Part shown: piece after piece, positions 22,701 to 35,700 of the stretch
Layout of the letters: each line of letters begins with the position of its first letter
Numbering within the stretch: the stretch's first letter is position 1
Assembly: GCA_008933995.1 (NCBI GenBank)
Contig: WARS01000110.1
Location: forward strand, 1,116,001 to 1,180,000
DNA length: 64,000 nt
DNA from: Datnioides undecimradiatus
Lineage: Eukaryota > Chordata > Actinopteri > Lobotiformes > Datnioididae
Reading direction: 5' to 3'
The notes under the pieces: model-generated
Seen by the model: the letters and a program-made list of their open reading frames with translations, nothing else
Databases searched by the model: none
Told to the model about the DNA's origin: nothing
Program-made: the position numbers and the translations under genes

Positions 22701-25700
22701 TCACAAAGTGAGGGCATTGCTTGCGGCACCCAAGGAGCAACACCAGTGGAATTGTTCTGTGCTGAAAGAACCGGTATGTTCTTGTTGCGAGCAGAGCTGG
22801 CGTCCCATTTGCCCCTTTTGCCAGTTATCTACATTCCTTTCTAGGGGGTGTCTGCTCTGGGCTGTGGGGCCAGGCTTGAAACCTTGTTGTCCTGGCATCT
22901 CGGGAGGCAGGCGCGTAAAAGGATACTCTTGTGTCAGCTGTTTCCTGCTGCAGCATTTGACAAGGGCCTCTATTCATCAGAAAGCCCTTCTACACTGCCC
23001 CAGCCCACCCCTCCTCCCCCCACCTGCCAATGAATAAGTAATTATTGGCCATCTTGGGCCAGGATATTTGGATGGCTCTGTTTAATGTGGCAGCAGCGTA
23101 AGGTGATCGGGCTCAGGGCCCAGGCTGTGGAGCGTAACTGTTCCAGAGGAGAAAGGTAACTTGAACTGGTGTTGGGGCCCTGCAGCACCTCTGTTTATTT
23201 TTCACATGGGCTCAGGGCTCGTTATCCCTCTTAACTCTAAGAGATGGCTCTTTAAGGGCTCCCTTTGGCCTACACTCCATCACACATTGTAATATTTGAT
23301 GGGCCAACATGCTTGGACAATCTGAGCCGCAAGGTAACCCGAGCTACTCGTCCGTCATCAGAAATGCAACTTTCTGATCGTCATCATAAGGTGTGGTTGT
23401 GTCGATGATGGGCTAACCGTACTCTTGTATGTTATCTATAATTATGAGCATCACTCATTCAGATTTAGAGACCATAAGAGCATATGTAAGTGTCAGTAAT
23501 TTAAAGTGAGACCATATAACTGTAACAAGTGGGATTTAGAATGGTCTGGTATATTTTAAAAGCTAGTACAATAATAACAATAATGAAATAATGGAAATGA
23601 GAGCTGGTGTAATATTATATTATTATTATTATTATTGCATGAACAATGTAGAGTTAACAATGAAAAGTTTGCTAACATTAGCAAATGGATGGCTAGTTGT
23701 CATAGCAAACAAGAAAAAGCAATAGCAATTAACCTAATGGGGCTATAAAACCAGGTGGCCTCAACCTGTTAACACCTTAAATGAGACGCTGTTGTGAAGT
23801 TTTTGTTAAACACATTTAAGACATTTGAAAGAAATGAAATCTGAAACGCTCCTGTAGCTCATCAATTTCCCAGAATTTCTGCATTAAGGGTGTTGGTGGC
23901 CTGTCTTCTAATGCAACAAGTAAAAAACTACTTTCAACACTCACTTCTGTCTGCAGCTCCTAGAATAAGTTGATAAAGTTAATAAATCATTGGAGAAACT
24001 CATTTAGTCTTCCAATGCCTTGGATTTTAACTGTTACCAAATGAATGTCCTTGTGACATATGAGTAGCAGCAAGCCAGTGACTGCCAAGTGGATACACAT
24101 TTGACGTTTCATTTTGATCTTTACATGTTTTTTAAACATATATAGTAATCAGCATGGTTTGGCTCGTACCCTTTTGATATTTGAGTTCCCTGAAACAGAT
24201 CAGACAAAATCAGTTTGAACAGAATTTCATTGTTTTTATGTCTCTGTGCATCTAAAAGTGTGTTAAATTAAAGACATTTATAGTAATTTAAGGCTTGTTT
24301 TAATAAAAGCTGCTAACTGTTACCTGCGGGTTCAAGTTCCTCTAGGGTTAGTGAAAAATAAATTGTTGAACTAGTGAGAGCATGTGCTCCTAAATGCATT
24401 TTCAAACTCGAATTTTCACCTAGATATTTTTTTCATTCTGTATTTAAAATTGACAAACAAATTTAATCAAATAAAATGTAAATGTAATGTAATAATCCCT
24501 CATTATATGATAGTATTTGTTTGAAAAATCTTTTTACATTGCTGCTACAACTACATCTACTGCTGCTACAGCTGATGATGCTGAAACTGATACCTTTTTA
24601 ATTACATTATTTCAAATAATAATAATATATTTCTAATACTGTATTCGTGGAGCTGTGATTGGATGGTGAACATAAGCAAGTGAATGGTCAAAGAGAACAC
24701 CACTTAAAAGAGCTCAGCATATGAGCAGGATCAGTTTCATAAGCATTGCCGGCTACACTTTACCTGTGAGGGAGGAAAGAAAGAATTCACCACGTCACTG
24801 GACGGTCAATTATGGAGCGGCTAGATTTTCTCAGCCGCCACAATGGTGGCCGATCATCTTTCAGACTCAAAAGGTCACCTGGTGCAGAGTGACAGGACAT
24901 TTTATGTATGGATACAAATTCTTTATGCTTCTCCATGTGTTTTTCAAAAGAGTATACAAGACCGTTCGTCAGAGAGCCCATTCAGGTAGTGGATAATAGC
25001 GACGAGTCGGTCGCTGATGAGTTGGAGGTTTATTTGTGTACCTCACATGATGACATGTGACACGTATACATAATGGTATGTGGTTCAGTAGTGACTGATT
25101 GATCATTTATTTGAAACTTTTGAAATACATTGATAGAAATTAACACATAAAGATTAAAGATAGTAATTTATTTATGTGACTATAAATAAATAAGTACCAT
25201 TCTTGTTTAGGTCTCAGAGATAGACGACCAGCCAACCATTTCATTAATTAAACCATGCACCATGCACACATTGCCACCTTAGTTTGAAGAGGTAGGGTCA
25301 CTAGTATCAGATGCATGTCTATAGATTTAAAGGCATACGTGCAACAAGCACAAATAGGTAGATATTGATTGTATAGCTTTGTCATTTCCAAATACATCAT
25401 GCAAAAAGACTGGATGTACTGGGTTATATATTGGAGTGGGTGTTGGTATTAATGAATCACATGACTGGTCTCGTATTCGAAACAGTAATGTAACAAAAAC
25501 ACTTTAACACTACAATATGCACATAGTAGTGCCATGCTGCCACAGAATTTAAAATGTTGCAACGTCAAATCAAATCAACATCAGTGTTACAATTTCTGCC
25601 TTCAGATGGCTCTAAGGTTGTAATTTAATTTAATAAAACAGACTTAGTTCTGAGATGTTCAGTCACAGGCAACAATCTATAACCCAATTTCCAATGGCTA

Positions 25701-26704
25701 CTTTTTTAGCTCCATTTCATATCAAGTTTATTTTTATTGGTTATCGAGGAATGGAATTTAAAGGGTTCAGAACAACTGCGAGGGACTGTATTTTAGACAT
25801 AGAAGTTACTGTTGTTCATATTGTGCCATTAAATAAACAGCAAGATCAGGAACTTAACTGAGCAGTGACAGTATTTGTTTCTTTTTCTCTATCCAGTTCC
25901 CTGAACCCTGCACCCAGTGCCCGTGTGCTTCAGCAAAAGACGGTGTGAAAGACAAAGATGGAAAAAAGAAGATTCCAAAGATCTTCTTTGGCACCCGCAC
26001 ACATAAGCAGATAACTCAGATTGCCCACGAGTTAAAGCGCACCGTGTACTCCAGTGTGCCCATGACCATCTTATCCAGCAGAGATCACACCTGTGTCAAC
26101 CCGGAGGTGGCACCTCACTTCAACCGCAATGAACGCTGCAAGGACCTTCTGGAGGCCAAAAATGTGAGGACGAAACTGACACCACACTGAAATGTGCCTT
26201 TATCATATCAACTAGTCTCATCTAACAAGGGACTATTTGATCCATCATAGAAGAACAGTAGCTGTGGTCAACTTGAAATCATGTGTGACAATATAATACT
26301 TTTCATGCAAGTTCTTTGTGTATAAGACAATAGTGATATTGCTGTTTATATTGTTCAGTAAGGGATGTCAGTGAAGAAGTGTAGATAAATTTGAGGTAAT
26401 ATTGAAATAGTGTCTCAACAGCATACATAAGGAGCATTTTTGACTATAAAATGTCACTAAACATTTTTTAAGAAACAAATTTAGGGAGTTCTTTAAAAAA
26501 TGTGTTTTATTATTTTTATGTGCTATGTAAAAAAAAAAAAAAAAAAAAATCAATTTGAAAATCAATTTCTAGTATTTGCCTCAAAAATCTAGATCAGGCT
26601 GAACAGTTGACAGCTGACCTGTGTGCCTGCTGTAGTTCATAACTTAGGCCCCACAATGAACCATTGTGGGCCTGGACCTTTTGATCCCAATACATTTTTC
26701 TCCT

Positions 26705-26741
<37 letters not shown>

Positions 26742-29700
26742 TCTCACTTGACCTCACACCGTCATGTACGGTGAATAGGCCTTTGCTTTAGAGTTTTTCA
26801 TTCACTCTGTAACACAAACCCACAGATAACTGCCACTACCAGACAAACCTCCTTCAATAATGTAGCCTCGGAGCAGCAATTATGCAGCTACAATAGCCAC
26901 AATTGGTCCAGCAGGTTCTTTTTGACACACTGAAATGTCAAGAACCATTGAGGGAGCTTTTTTTGGAGACATGAGACACTTGTAACCCCCATACTTTCCT
27001 AGAGCTGAGGCGCCTACTGTAATGAACACAATTACCTTGTCATTGAAGGTGTTTGCCTCCCATGGCAATTGTCTCACTTCATATGTCATTTGAAATAGCT
27101 GGCCCAGTCATAACCCCTCACCGGAGTCTTCCATCACCTTGGGGTTCAGTCTAGTCGGTGTCAGGTTACCATGATGCGCAGACACACACTGATTCACACA
27201 CAGTCCGTTTAGCTGGTTGCATCTTCAGTCACAACACCTGCCGTCCGATTTATCTGTGCCATGAGCTGTCCCGTCGTTCCTAAATGTGGCTGCGTGGCCG
27301 TTAATCCCCCCAACTCCCCTTTCACCAAGCAGACAGAGTTCAGTGTCAGCAAAGTGTCCAAGCTTAGCTCATCATTGTGAGAAGTAGATCATTTCACCCA
27401 GGGATTATTTTGTCTGGGGGTTACCGAGTCCACCGGTGTTCAGTGTTTGTGTCTGACAGTGTCACCTCAAGCTGTTAAATTTATAAAGGACAGGGTGGGA
27501 CATCTAAAGCAGACACCTCTTTTGACAGAGTAATTGGGGCTTGGTACATGAGATGCTGTTTCTTTACACATCTTCTACGTTTACTGTATGAGTGTCAGGA
27601 CATGTTAAGCACTACAATAGATGGCACAACTGATCACAGGCTGCCACTGAAACACTGTAAGTCACCTCTGGTAAAATTGGAAACCAGAGATAGGGGGAAA
27701 AAAAAGAAATATTAGAAATTCTAACATTACATGCAGTAACTGAATTAAACTGAATTAGTTTGGGCAACAAAAATGTAAATATTTCATTCATCATTAACAA
27801 TAATCTTTTCATTTTCATTCAAGCTGCTATTAATTTATAGTTTTCATAATATTTTAATACTCAAAATATTTGAGTATATTCCCTTTGTTACAATTTTAGG
27901 CAGATTGGAAAAAACTTAAAAAACATTTAGACCATGAGCAACAACAGACATAAAATATATCTGCGGTTATTTCTGTGACACCACCACTAGAGAATGATGC
28001 AAGTAATGATGGTAATGATGCAATAACTAACCCGTAACCTTTGGCATCTCATAACTAATCTTTTGCTCCATTATTCTTCTTATTTAGTGTCATTTTGTCT
28101 CGTGGTCCACATGTAGTAGTAAATGAAGAACTCAAGCCATAGCAGCAGAATACAGATTTTGCCAAGAAATGTAACTGTCACCTCACCAAAGTCAAAAATG
28201 TTTTTACTATTAGTAATTCATATTGACATAAAATCAGTGTACAGTGTCTGTTTTTTCATTACAGCTCACATATTCCTGTTTTTTGCTGCTGGTGTTCTCC
28301 TGATGACATCACAGTAGAAGTTAGCATTTAATAGTAATACTTCAGTTAAAGCAGTAACACATCTAGTTGAAGGACCTTGTGCCCAGTGCAAATGGAGATC
28401 TATGGAAATAAACCCCACTGATGACAATAGTTCCAGTTTATGCTACGATTCATTTATGTCTCATATTGAAAAAGGAATATATATTATACATATGAACTGA
28501 CAAATTGCATTTTTCATGTCAAATGATACTGAGCAGTTGATTTCCATTCCCAGCTTTATACTGTGGTCTAACAAGGTCCTTTTTTCTGTCTTACAGGGTA
28601 GGTCATGTCGCTTCTACCATGGTGTCCAGAGGATGCGAGACCAGCATGTACTACAGCGAGTCCACGGACTCCATGAAGCCTGGGACATTGAGGACCTGGT
28701 GGCACTTGGCAAACGGCTCCGGTCTTGCTCGTACTATGCTGCCCGTGAGCTTATGCTGGAAGCCTCCATCGTCTTCTGTCCATATAACTACCTGCTGGAC
28801 CCAATGATCAGAGAGAGCGTGAGTAGAGGTTTTAGCTCTCAAAGAACCAGATCTAAGTCGAGTTTAGAGATTAACTGTTCCTCTTCCCCTCGCGCTCTCT
28901 GTCTGTCTTTTAACCAGCTGGACATCAATCTGGCAGAGCAGATCTTGGTGCTGGACGAGGCCCACAACATTGAGGACTGTGCAAAGGAGAGTGCCAGCTT
29001 CACTTTAGAGCACAACAGTTTGATGATGGCCAGAGATGAGCTCGATGGCATGGTCAACAGCAACATCAGACGATCCCAACACGAGCCACTCAGGAACTTC
29101 TGCTATAGCCTGATCAAGTTAGTCATTCAGTGACTCGATTTCGCTCATTATGGGTTCTCGTAATTTGAATGGATGTTTGCTAAACTTTTGCCCATGGTGT
29201 AGCTGGATCCAAGAGAGCCAAAGCCTGATGTCTGAACGGGGATATGAGAGCGCCTGTAAAGTCTGGAGTGGGAAGGATATATTGGGTATCTTTGACAGCC
29301 TGGGCATAACTGCTGCCACCTTCAGCATTCTAAAGGTACACCAAATATATTAGCTCTACTTATAGAGTTATGAGGTTAACAACTGCACGGTTTATGTCAC
29401 AGTGAGTGTGGGTTACAACCAGCCCTGACTTAAGCCTGACCAATATGGGATTTTTGAGACAGTGCAGATTTTTGGGGGGGAATCGCAGTTTGCAAAAATC
29501 ACAAATTCGATGGTGACTCACTGTGAATTTTTGAACTGCAATGAAAATAGACCTGTTTTGTAAGGATGGAGGCTATAGTGACTAGGGAGTATGGTGGAAG
29601 CATCTATCATAAACATGTGCTGACAGTGTTTATGTAGTTACTCTCTATGCCAGAAAGACAGAAGGACAAAAGTTCCACTCTACACATTTAAACAAATAAC

Positions 29701-32700
29701 TATGTTAATCAATATATTGCCAAAAATATGTAAAAAACACTTGGTGCTTACATATTGGTGCATTATTAGGAACATATGTGGCGATATGTTTGCAAGTGGG
29801 GAATATTAATATAGACCAATAAAATCAAATGTTTCTAATTTTTCCTTCCACATTCTGTTTCCTTCATATCCTCCACTGTCTGTCTGCGGGGCAGCAAAGC
29901 TTGGCAGCAGTATTGGAGAAAGAGGAGCGTGTTGGTTTGGTTAACGGCAAAGAGGATATGGTGCAGGTCCCAACCATCAGCTCAGCTACCTCCACTGTCC
30001 TCAAAAGCCTCTTCATGGTGCTTGACTACCTCTTCAGAGACAAGTGCAGGTGAGAGACAAGCCAAAGATCTTAGCTTGACCAAAAGTGTTGAATCAGATT
30101 AACTTTTCCATTCAGTTCAGTTTAATTCAGTTTAATCTAGGTAAAGAATTGAGCAATCACTCATTTGTTCATTCTTGTCTGCAGGTTTGCTGAAGACTAC
30201 CGGGTGGCTCTGCAGAAGAGCTATACTTGGACGAACCAGGCCCCGCCTGATGTCCCCGATGCCCAGGGCTTTTTTGTTCGGCCAAACCACAGAAAACGCC
30301 TGAGTGTCCGAGTCAAGACTGAAGTCCTGACGCTGAGCTTCTGGTGCCTCAACCCTGCTGTGGTGAGAGGTTAGATGTGGCAAGTCCGGTGCCATGTAGG
30401 CCGCATTGATCTATAACTGAAGTCTGTAAACATGAGAAATGTATGACTTAGAGGTTTTATGCAGGCTTCAGTGTTCATGTGTAGACTGAATGAAGCATGA
30501 TTTCAGAAAAATAGAACAAAATATCAATACTAATAAGGGAAAATGAGATCTAAAACCACAAAAATGATCACTTATGCCTTATCACAATATTACGTTATAA
30601 TCTGTTTATCAAATCTGAGACCATATCTAGTCTCACTGACGATATTGATATTGATAATATTGATACATTGCCCAGCCCTTACTGAAACATCACCTGGAGG
30701 TTCATCGTGTCTATGTCTGTGTCTCCCAGGCTTTCTCCGACTTGAGTAGCTCGGTTCACAGCATTGTACTGACATCAGGAACCCTGTCGCCCATGGGCTC
30801 CTTCTCCTCCGAGCTCGGGGTGAAATTCTCAATCCAGCTGGAGGCCAATCATGTTATCGGCAAGTCCCAGGTAAGTTGATGTACTCAGTGCAACATATGC
30901 ATTTCGTTGCACCTCTGACCAGCTGCTCAGCGGCACCAATGAGGTGCAGCTTGGTTCTGAGTCGTACTACTTGATTCCTTGACAGCCAATCTAAGTGATT
31001 AATTTGTCTCTGATGTATGACTTTTTCTGAAAGCTTTCCTGAAAACTGTTTTTGCAGCCAACATGATAATGACCAATTATATTAATCTTCTGCAGTATAT
31101 AGGCGCTTTGAACTTCAGATTTTGCCATGCTCTCGCTTCAGGTTTGGGTCGGCACTATTGGTGCAGGACCCCAAGGCAGAAAACTTTGTGCCACCTTCCA
31201 ACAAGCTGAAACGTACGCCTTCCAGGATGAAGTGGGTGCGCTGCTGCTCCATGTTTGCCAGGTCATGGCCAAGGGGGTGCTCTGCTTTTTGCCTTCTTAC
31301 AAGGTAAAGATTCAAATAAAACGTAATCTGTTAAACCAGGAAACAAAGGCCTTGAAATCCTCACATTTGCCATATTAGGTACTGTTAATAGATTTCACCG
31401 CTACACATCCCGGCACTATCAGTATTACATAAGTCAGGTATTTGTGGTGTTCATTACAGCAGAACTTCTCAAAGTCTAAAGCTGTGGGACTCCCCTCAGA
31501 CAAAGTTAAGAAAAGGGCAATCCTCACCCCCTTCTTAGCTTACACTCTCAGATGTTAGGTTTCATGTTGGCCTCAGTGTTTTCCTGCAGACTGAAGTACG
31601 TAATGCAAAAGTGAGCAATTTCATTTATTATATTATATATTTTATTATGCTTGTAGTTGTTTCTACCAGTATTTACTTGACGGCAACCTGCAGAGGAAAA
31701 ACAATTACAAGACAACAGCAGAAGCACAAACACAGGAGCACACCCCCGAAACACAGAGCACAACATAAAAGAAAAGAAGCCTACAGCAGCCAGTATAAAA
31801 CAAATGCATACAGCAACACAAAACACTGTGTGTCCATCCTGAGTGTGCATCCAGCAGTAGTTTTTATTTATGGAAAATTGATACTGATAATATTTCATGT
31901 TACTTTGTTTTTGGCTGCACTATGCTAAGTATACACTCAAAATGATTAACCCCATGTAAGGTGTTAATGTATTGTAAACAGGGAGAACTTTTTTATATTT
32001 TACCACTGGGAGGCGCTAGAGACCATAGAGTTGCATCGCGAGCAACGCTTTTGTTGTTCGAAGGTATTTCTCTTAACTTGTGCAATGCAATACAGTTTCC
32101 AGACCTTAGACTGGATTCCAATAGGTCCCTTTTCTAAGAGGCAGCTGTCAGTGGTGTCATATGTTACAACAGATCACTACTAATCAATAGAGGTACTTGT
32201 CAAGTACTTGTTAAATGCCGTCATCCTCACAGAACTGTATCCTCTTTCAGTTAATGAGGGCGCCTCTGAGAGCGCACTCATACACACTTTGTCCCCCTTT
32301 GTTTGTTATGCGTTTTTCTTCATGAATAATTAACGTCCACTGTAGCTCAGTTGTCACATTAGCTTACCGAGGGTCAAGTGGCTTTCATTTATCATTGTGT
32401 GATTGTCTTTGCACATGCTATGTGTATATTTGACATTTTTGTCAAAGACTAATATATAGTCTGGGAAACGTAACGCATGTGAGTTTAAAGTTGCTTCACT
32501 TAAGTTCTTTGCATTGTAATGCAGTGGTTCTTGATGATTTGTTCTGTGACCTCTTAAAATCAAGCATTCCCCCATTGTCTCTAGTTGCAATGTGGCACGG
32601 ATTATCACCTGCCTACCCCCTCATTTTCACGCAAACAGTTTTTATAGTTTACCAGCAATTCACAGATAAAAGGGAAAGAACAGACATATGTCTATAAAAC

Positions 32701-35700
32701 GGAATTTTTGTTTTGTAACGTACGTTGTTTTTCCAGTATTGTTAGTCCTCTAGAAAACCTTATCTTATTTATCTTTTGACCGCCACACAACCAGTTTGGG
32801 AAAGACTGTAAATGTTCCTTTTATTGCCCTTAAGTACGAGTTTTTCTCTTTATCATCTAAAAACTTAAATTTTCCTTTCAAACAATATAAAGATTTGAAC
32901 TGTTACGCTCTACATTGACATGCTGTTTGAAGTGGACAAACCTTGTATGAGTAAAGCCAGGCGTTGCTGACACAGTGTGTGTTGCTGCGATGAATCAGTG
33001 TCATGTTAAGAGGACACATCATTCTGCATCAAAGGGAGGATCTTCATAGTTGTGTTTTGCTCCTGGCAAATTTTGTTTTTGCCTTTGGTGCATATGCGTA
33101 GCTCATGTTCAACTCATATTTCAGTGTGTCACACGCAGTGATCATTGGTTTGATTTCTCTGCAGTCCTTGTTTGCTTGCTATCCGGTTACCTTCTGAAAC
33201 AGCTGATGACACCGCCATCCAAACTGTGAGGGAAAGCTAAGACTCTGGACCTTGTTGTTTTCTCATTTTACCGTCCTTTTTGTCAGCCTACGATGCCAGC
33301 CGAGGAGCAACTATGAGCTGTGGGATGTTTTTTTTTATTATTGATGGCTATGTAGGAGTCTTCTATCTCTCTCTCTATGCTGATGCATAAATATTTAATC
33401 TGCAGTCAGCTCTTAAAGATGAGGAGATGAGGGGATATGAAGGGCTGGGGTATTAATTGGAGCCCGTGGAGGCCTCATTGGTGCCGCTGAGTCCCGTCTG
33501 CCCCCTGTGATATGTGTGTGTGTGTGTCTGTGAGTGTGTGTGCAAAACATAGAGGATAGGTCATCTCCAGACATCCCTGTTCAGTGTGTCTAGGTGATGG
33601 CTATCAGCCCTATATACACAGCTGGCTCATTGCAGGGTCAAGAAGGTGGACCTCGAGGCTCTGTTTGCTGCCTTTGCATACACTAATAAACACACAAAGT
33701 CAAAAGTACAAAGCAGGTTGCAACTTCAGTTTTAGAATGGTGATGTAAGTAGTGAAATCAGTAATCAATCTGAATCTGACTGTACCTTTTTCAAACACAA
33801 TTTCAAAATTGTGTTTCTGTAATTGACATCGTTATTCCCCACCAGTGGCTTGGTGCACTACAGTCACTACTACATTAGGCATTAGCACGCAGGTCATTGC
33901 ATTTCTTTGTAAAGACACATGGACACGCAAAGTAACCATGGTCTCACACACACACTTTCCTACAGAGTCTGCAGCGCTGTGGTTTTGTAGCACTTTAGCC
34001 TCAACAGTCCCCCAGTTAATGCCCATTAAAACCACAGAGGGCCCTGCCGTCTGGTCCCAGCCGCCAGAGAAGGGACCAATCCTCCACTGAAGAGGGGGAC
34101 TGATGGTTTATTAAAAAACAAAAAAAAACAGGGGTTTGCAGAGGTGAAAGATGGCGGGGAATACAAGATGCTTTTAAAGGAGATTGAGATAAGGGCCATT
34201 AGGTGATGTCGCCTCACTGTCTGTGTGAAGACGCACCCAGTGCTGGCGCCTGGGCTCTGCCGAGCATGTGTCAAATCAAAGTCAAACTGGACTGCAGGGT
34301 GAACACCCACCATCGCGCACTGTCCTCAGCAGCTCGGGGGCATCTGAAGCACCAGTCACGGAGCTACAGAAGTAGTGCTATTTCAAAGTGAGGCTGTCTG
34401 TGTTTGGGAACATATTAGATTCATGGGTCAATTTGCCCAGTGTAGCATATCCCTCCTGTTTTTAGAGCTGAGGTGATGTTTTATATGACTTTTTACAGTG
34501 GAAACTTCAGGTTTACTGGTTTTTGACTAAGCTGGAGTTTCAGACTTTCAGATGTAGCCTCAGTCATCTCCTTATTCTGATACAGAACACAAGAAGCAAG
34601 TAGTGGGAGTTAATCTGTTAGAAATAGAATTAATTATAATGTGCAAACTTTAGAGATGATTATAGGAACAAGAGCAGTGCAGTACAATGATCACAAAAGA
34701 GTGAAAACACATTGTCGAGCAAGATGTTTAGTCCAACTAGCAGTCCACGTCCAAGAGCCAGAGATACTCAAGAAACCCAAAATTGAGAAACTGCAACCAG
34801 TGAATCGCAGATGTTTTTGCTGTGTAAATGAAATAATAATTCAATTTTCAAAACAGTTTGCAGTTGCTATTCTGCAGTTTTTAGGGACTCATAGGAATTT
34901 AAGGCTGTAATTCAATATATTTTTATTTTCAACAAAGAAACGTGAAAAGACAAATAAGCATGAGACATGGACATGTCTCAAAACATACATTTGCATACAT
35001 GTTTTACTCAGTTTAATATTTATTTCTGAGAGGAAGAAAAAGAAGTCCTATCAGTGACTGACTTTTTCTCCGGGCAGCAGGCAGTGTGTTTGCAGCGTTC
35101 CATTGTCACCATCAGTGTGGCTGGGATGTGTATAGCAGCCGACAGGGGAAGAGTGGCAGGCCAGAGGTGGCAGGTGGCTTCTTGCCACCAGTCTTGGCGT
35201 GATGGCTGCTGTGATATTTTGGGGCTGAATAATTTACACTGCAACAACACGTCTCCACTCGCCACTGCGAAATGTGGCTCCTGGCTGCATGTTTCATTAA
35301 TGCCGTCGCCTCCAAACCCCTTCCATAATTCAGCAGGCACTGGAGGAGCTGCAATGTGTCGCCACACAGCTCACTGACACCAGGGACACGGGGAAGAAGA
35401 TAGAGGCCGGATGCAGAGGAGGTGAAAGATGGGGAGATAGTAAGGGGGGAAGAGAGGGGGAAGTGTAAAAGTGCGAGAAAGACTACAGTTCACTGCTTCT
35501 AGCTAGTTGTTTCACCACCCTGTCCCAATTGGCAGAAGGACCTGGCCCACTTTACCGTGTCACTGGCAGAGGCTGAGCATTGCACCTACCATGCCTAGAA
35601 AGGGCAATAAATTATTCACACTTTGTTGTGCCCTCTTATGTGCTAAATACTGCTCATTCCAATTCATGTAGCCTGGGCATCATAACTGTGCTCCACACTG

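Larger units (their letters stand above)
19257..25896 (+). other. brip1 intron 5 (6.6 kb)
   Basis: Large intron between the exon ending SSSCS and the exon starting FPEPCTQC. Contents: a CTCF-like site (20429-20444), a GT/G tract (20661-20692), an unrecognised 113-codon ORF at 20774-21115 with no homology I can name, GC-richer regulatory-looking blocks at about 21950-23350, and otherwise AT-rich sequence. No exon with proper splice sites found. Confidence 0.7.
26164..28596 (+). other. brip1 intron 6 (2.4 kb)
   Basis: Holds a poly-A tract, a CA repeat, an inverted repeat (26648-26672) and a GC-richer block at about 26780-27540, then AT-rich sequence up to exon 7. No additional exon recognised. 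Confidence 0.7.

Noticed and set aside
22581-23037. Overlapping ORFs of 87 and 122 codons in intron 5
   Set aside because: No domain, no consistent splice sites; sits within the candidate non-coding block.
29395-29830. AT-rich sequence in brip1 intron 9 with a MITE-like look
   Set aside because: No terminal inverted repeats could be identified, so no family or boundary can be supported.
30650-30690. GATATTGATATTGATAATAT next to TTGCCCAGCCC as a DNA transposon end
   Set aside because: Similar words occur in fish MITEs, but no second end or target duplication could be found before exon 12.
31548-31928. Long ORFs on both strands of the same segment
   Set aside because: Mutual shadows in low-complexity CA/AT-rich sequence, with hydrophobic repeats and no homology.
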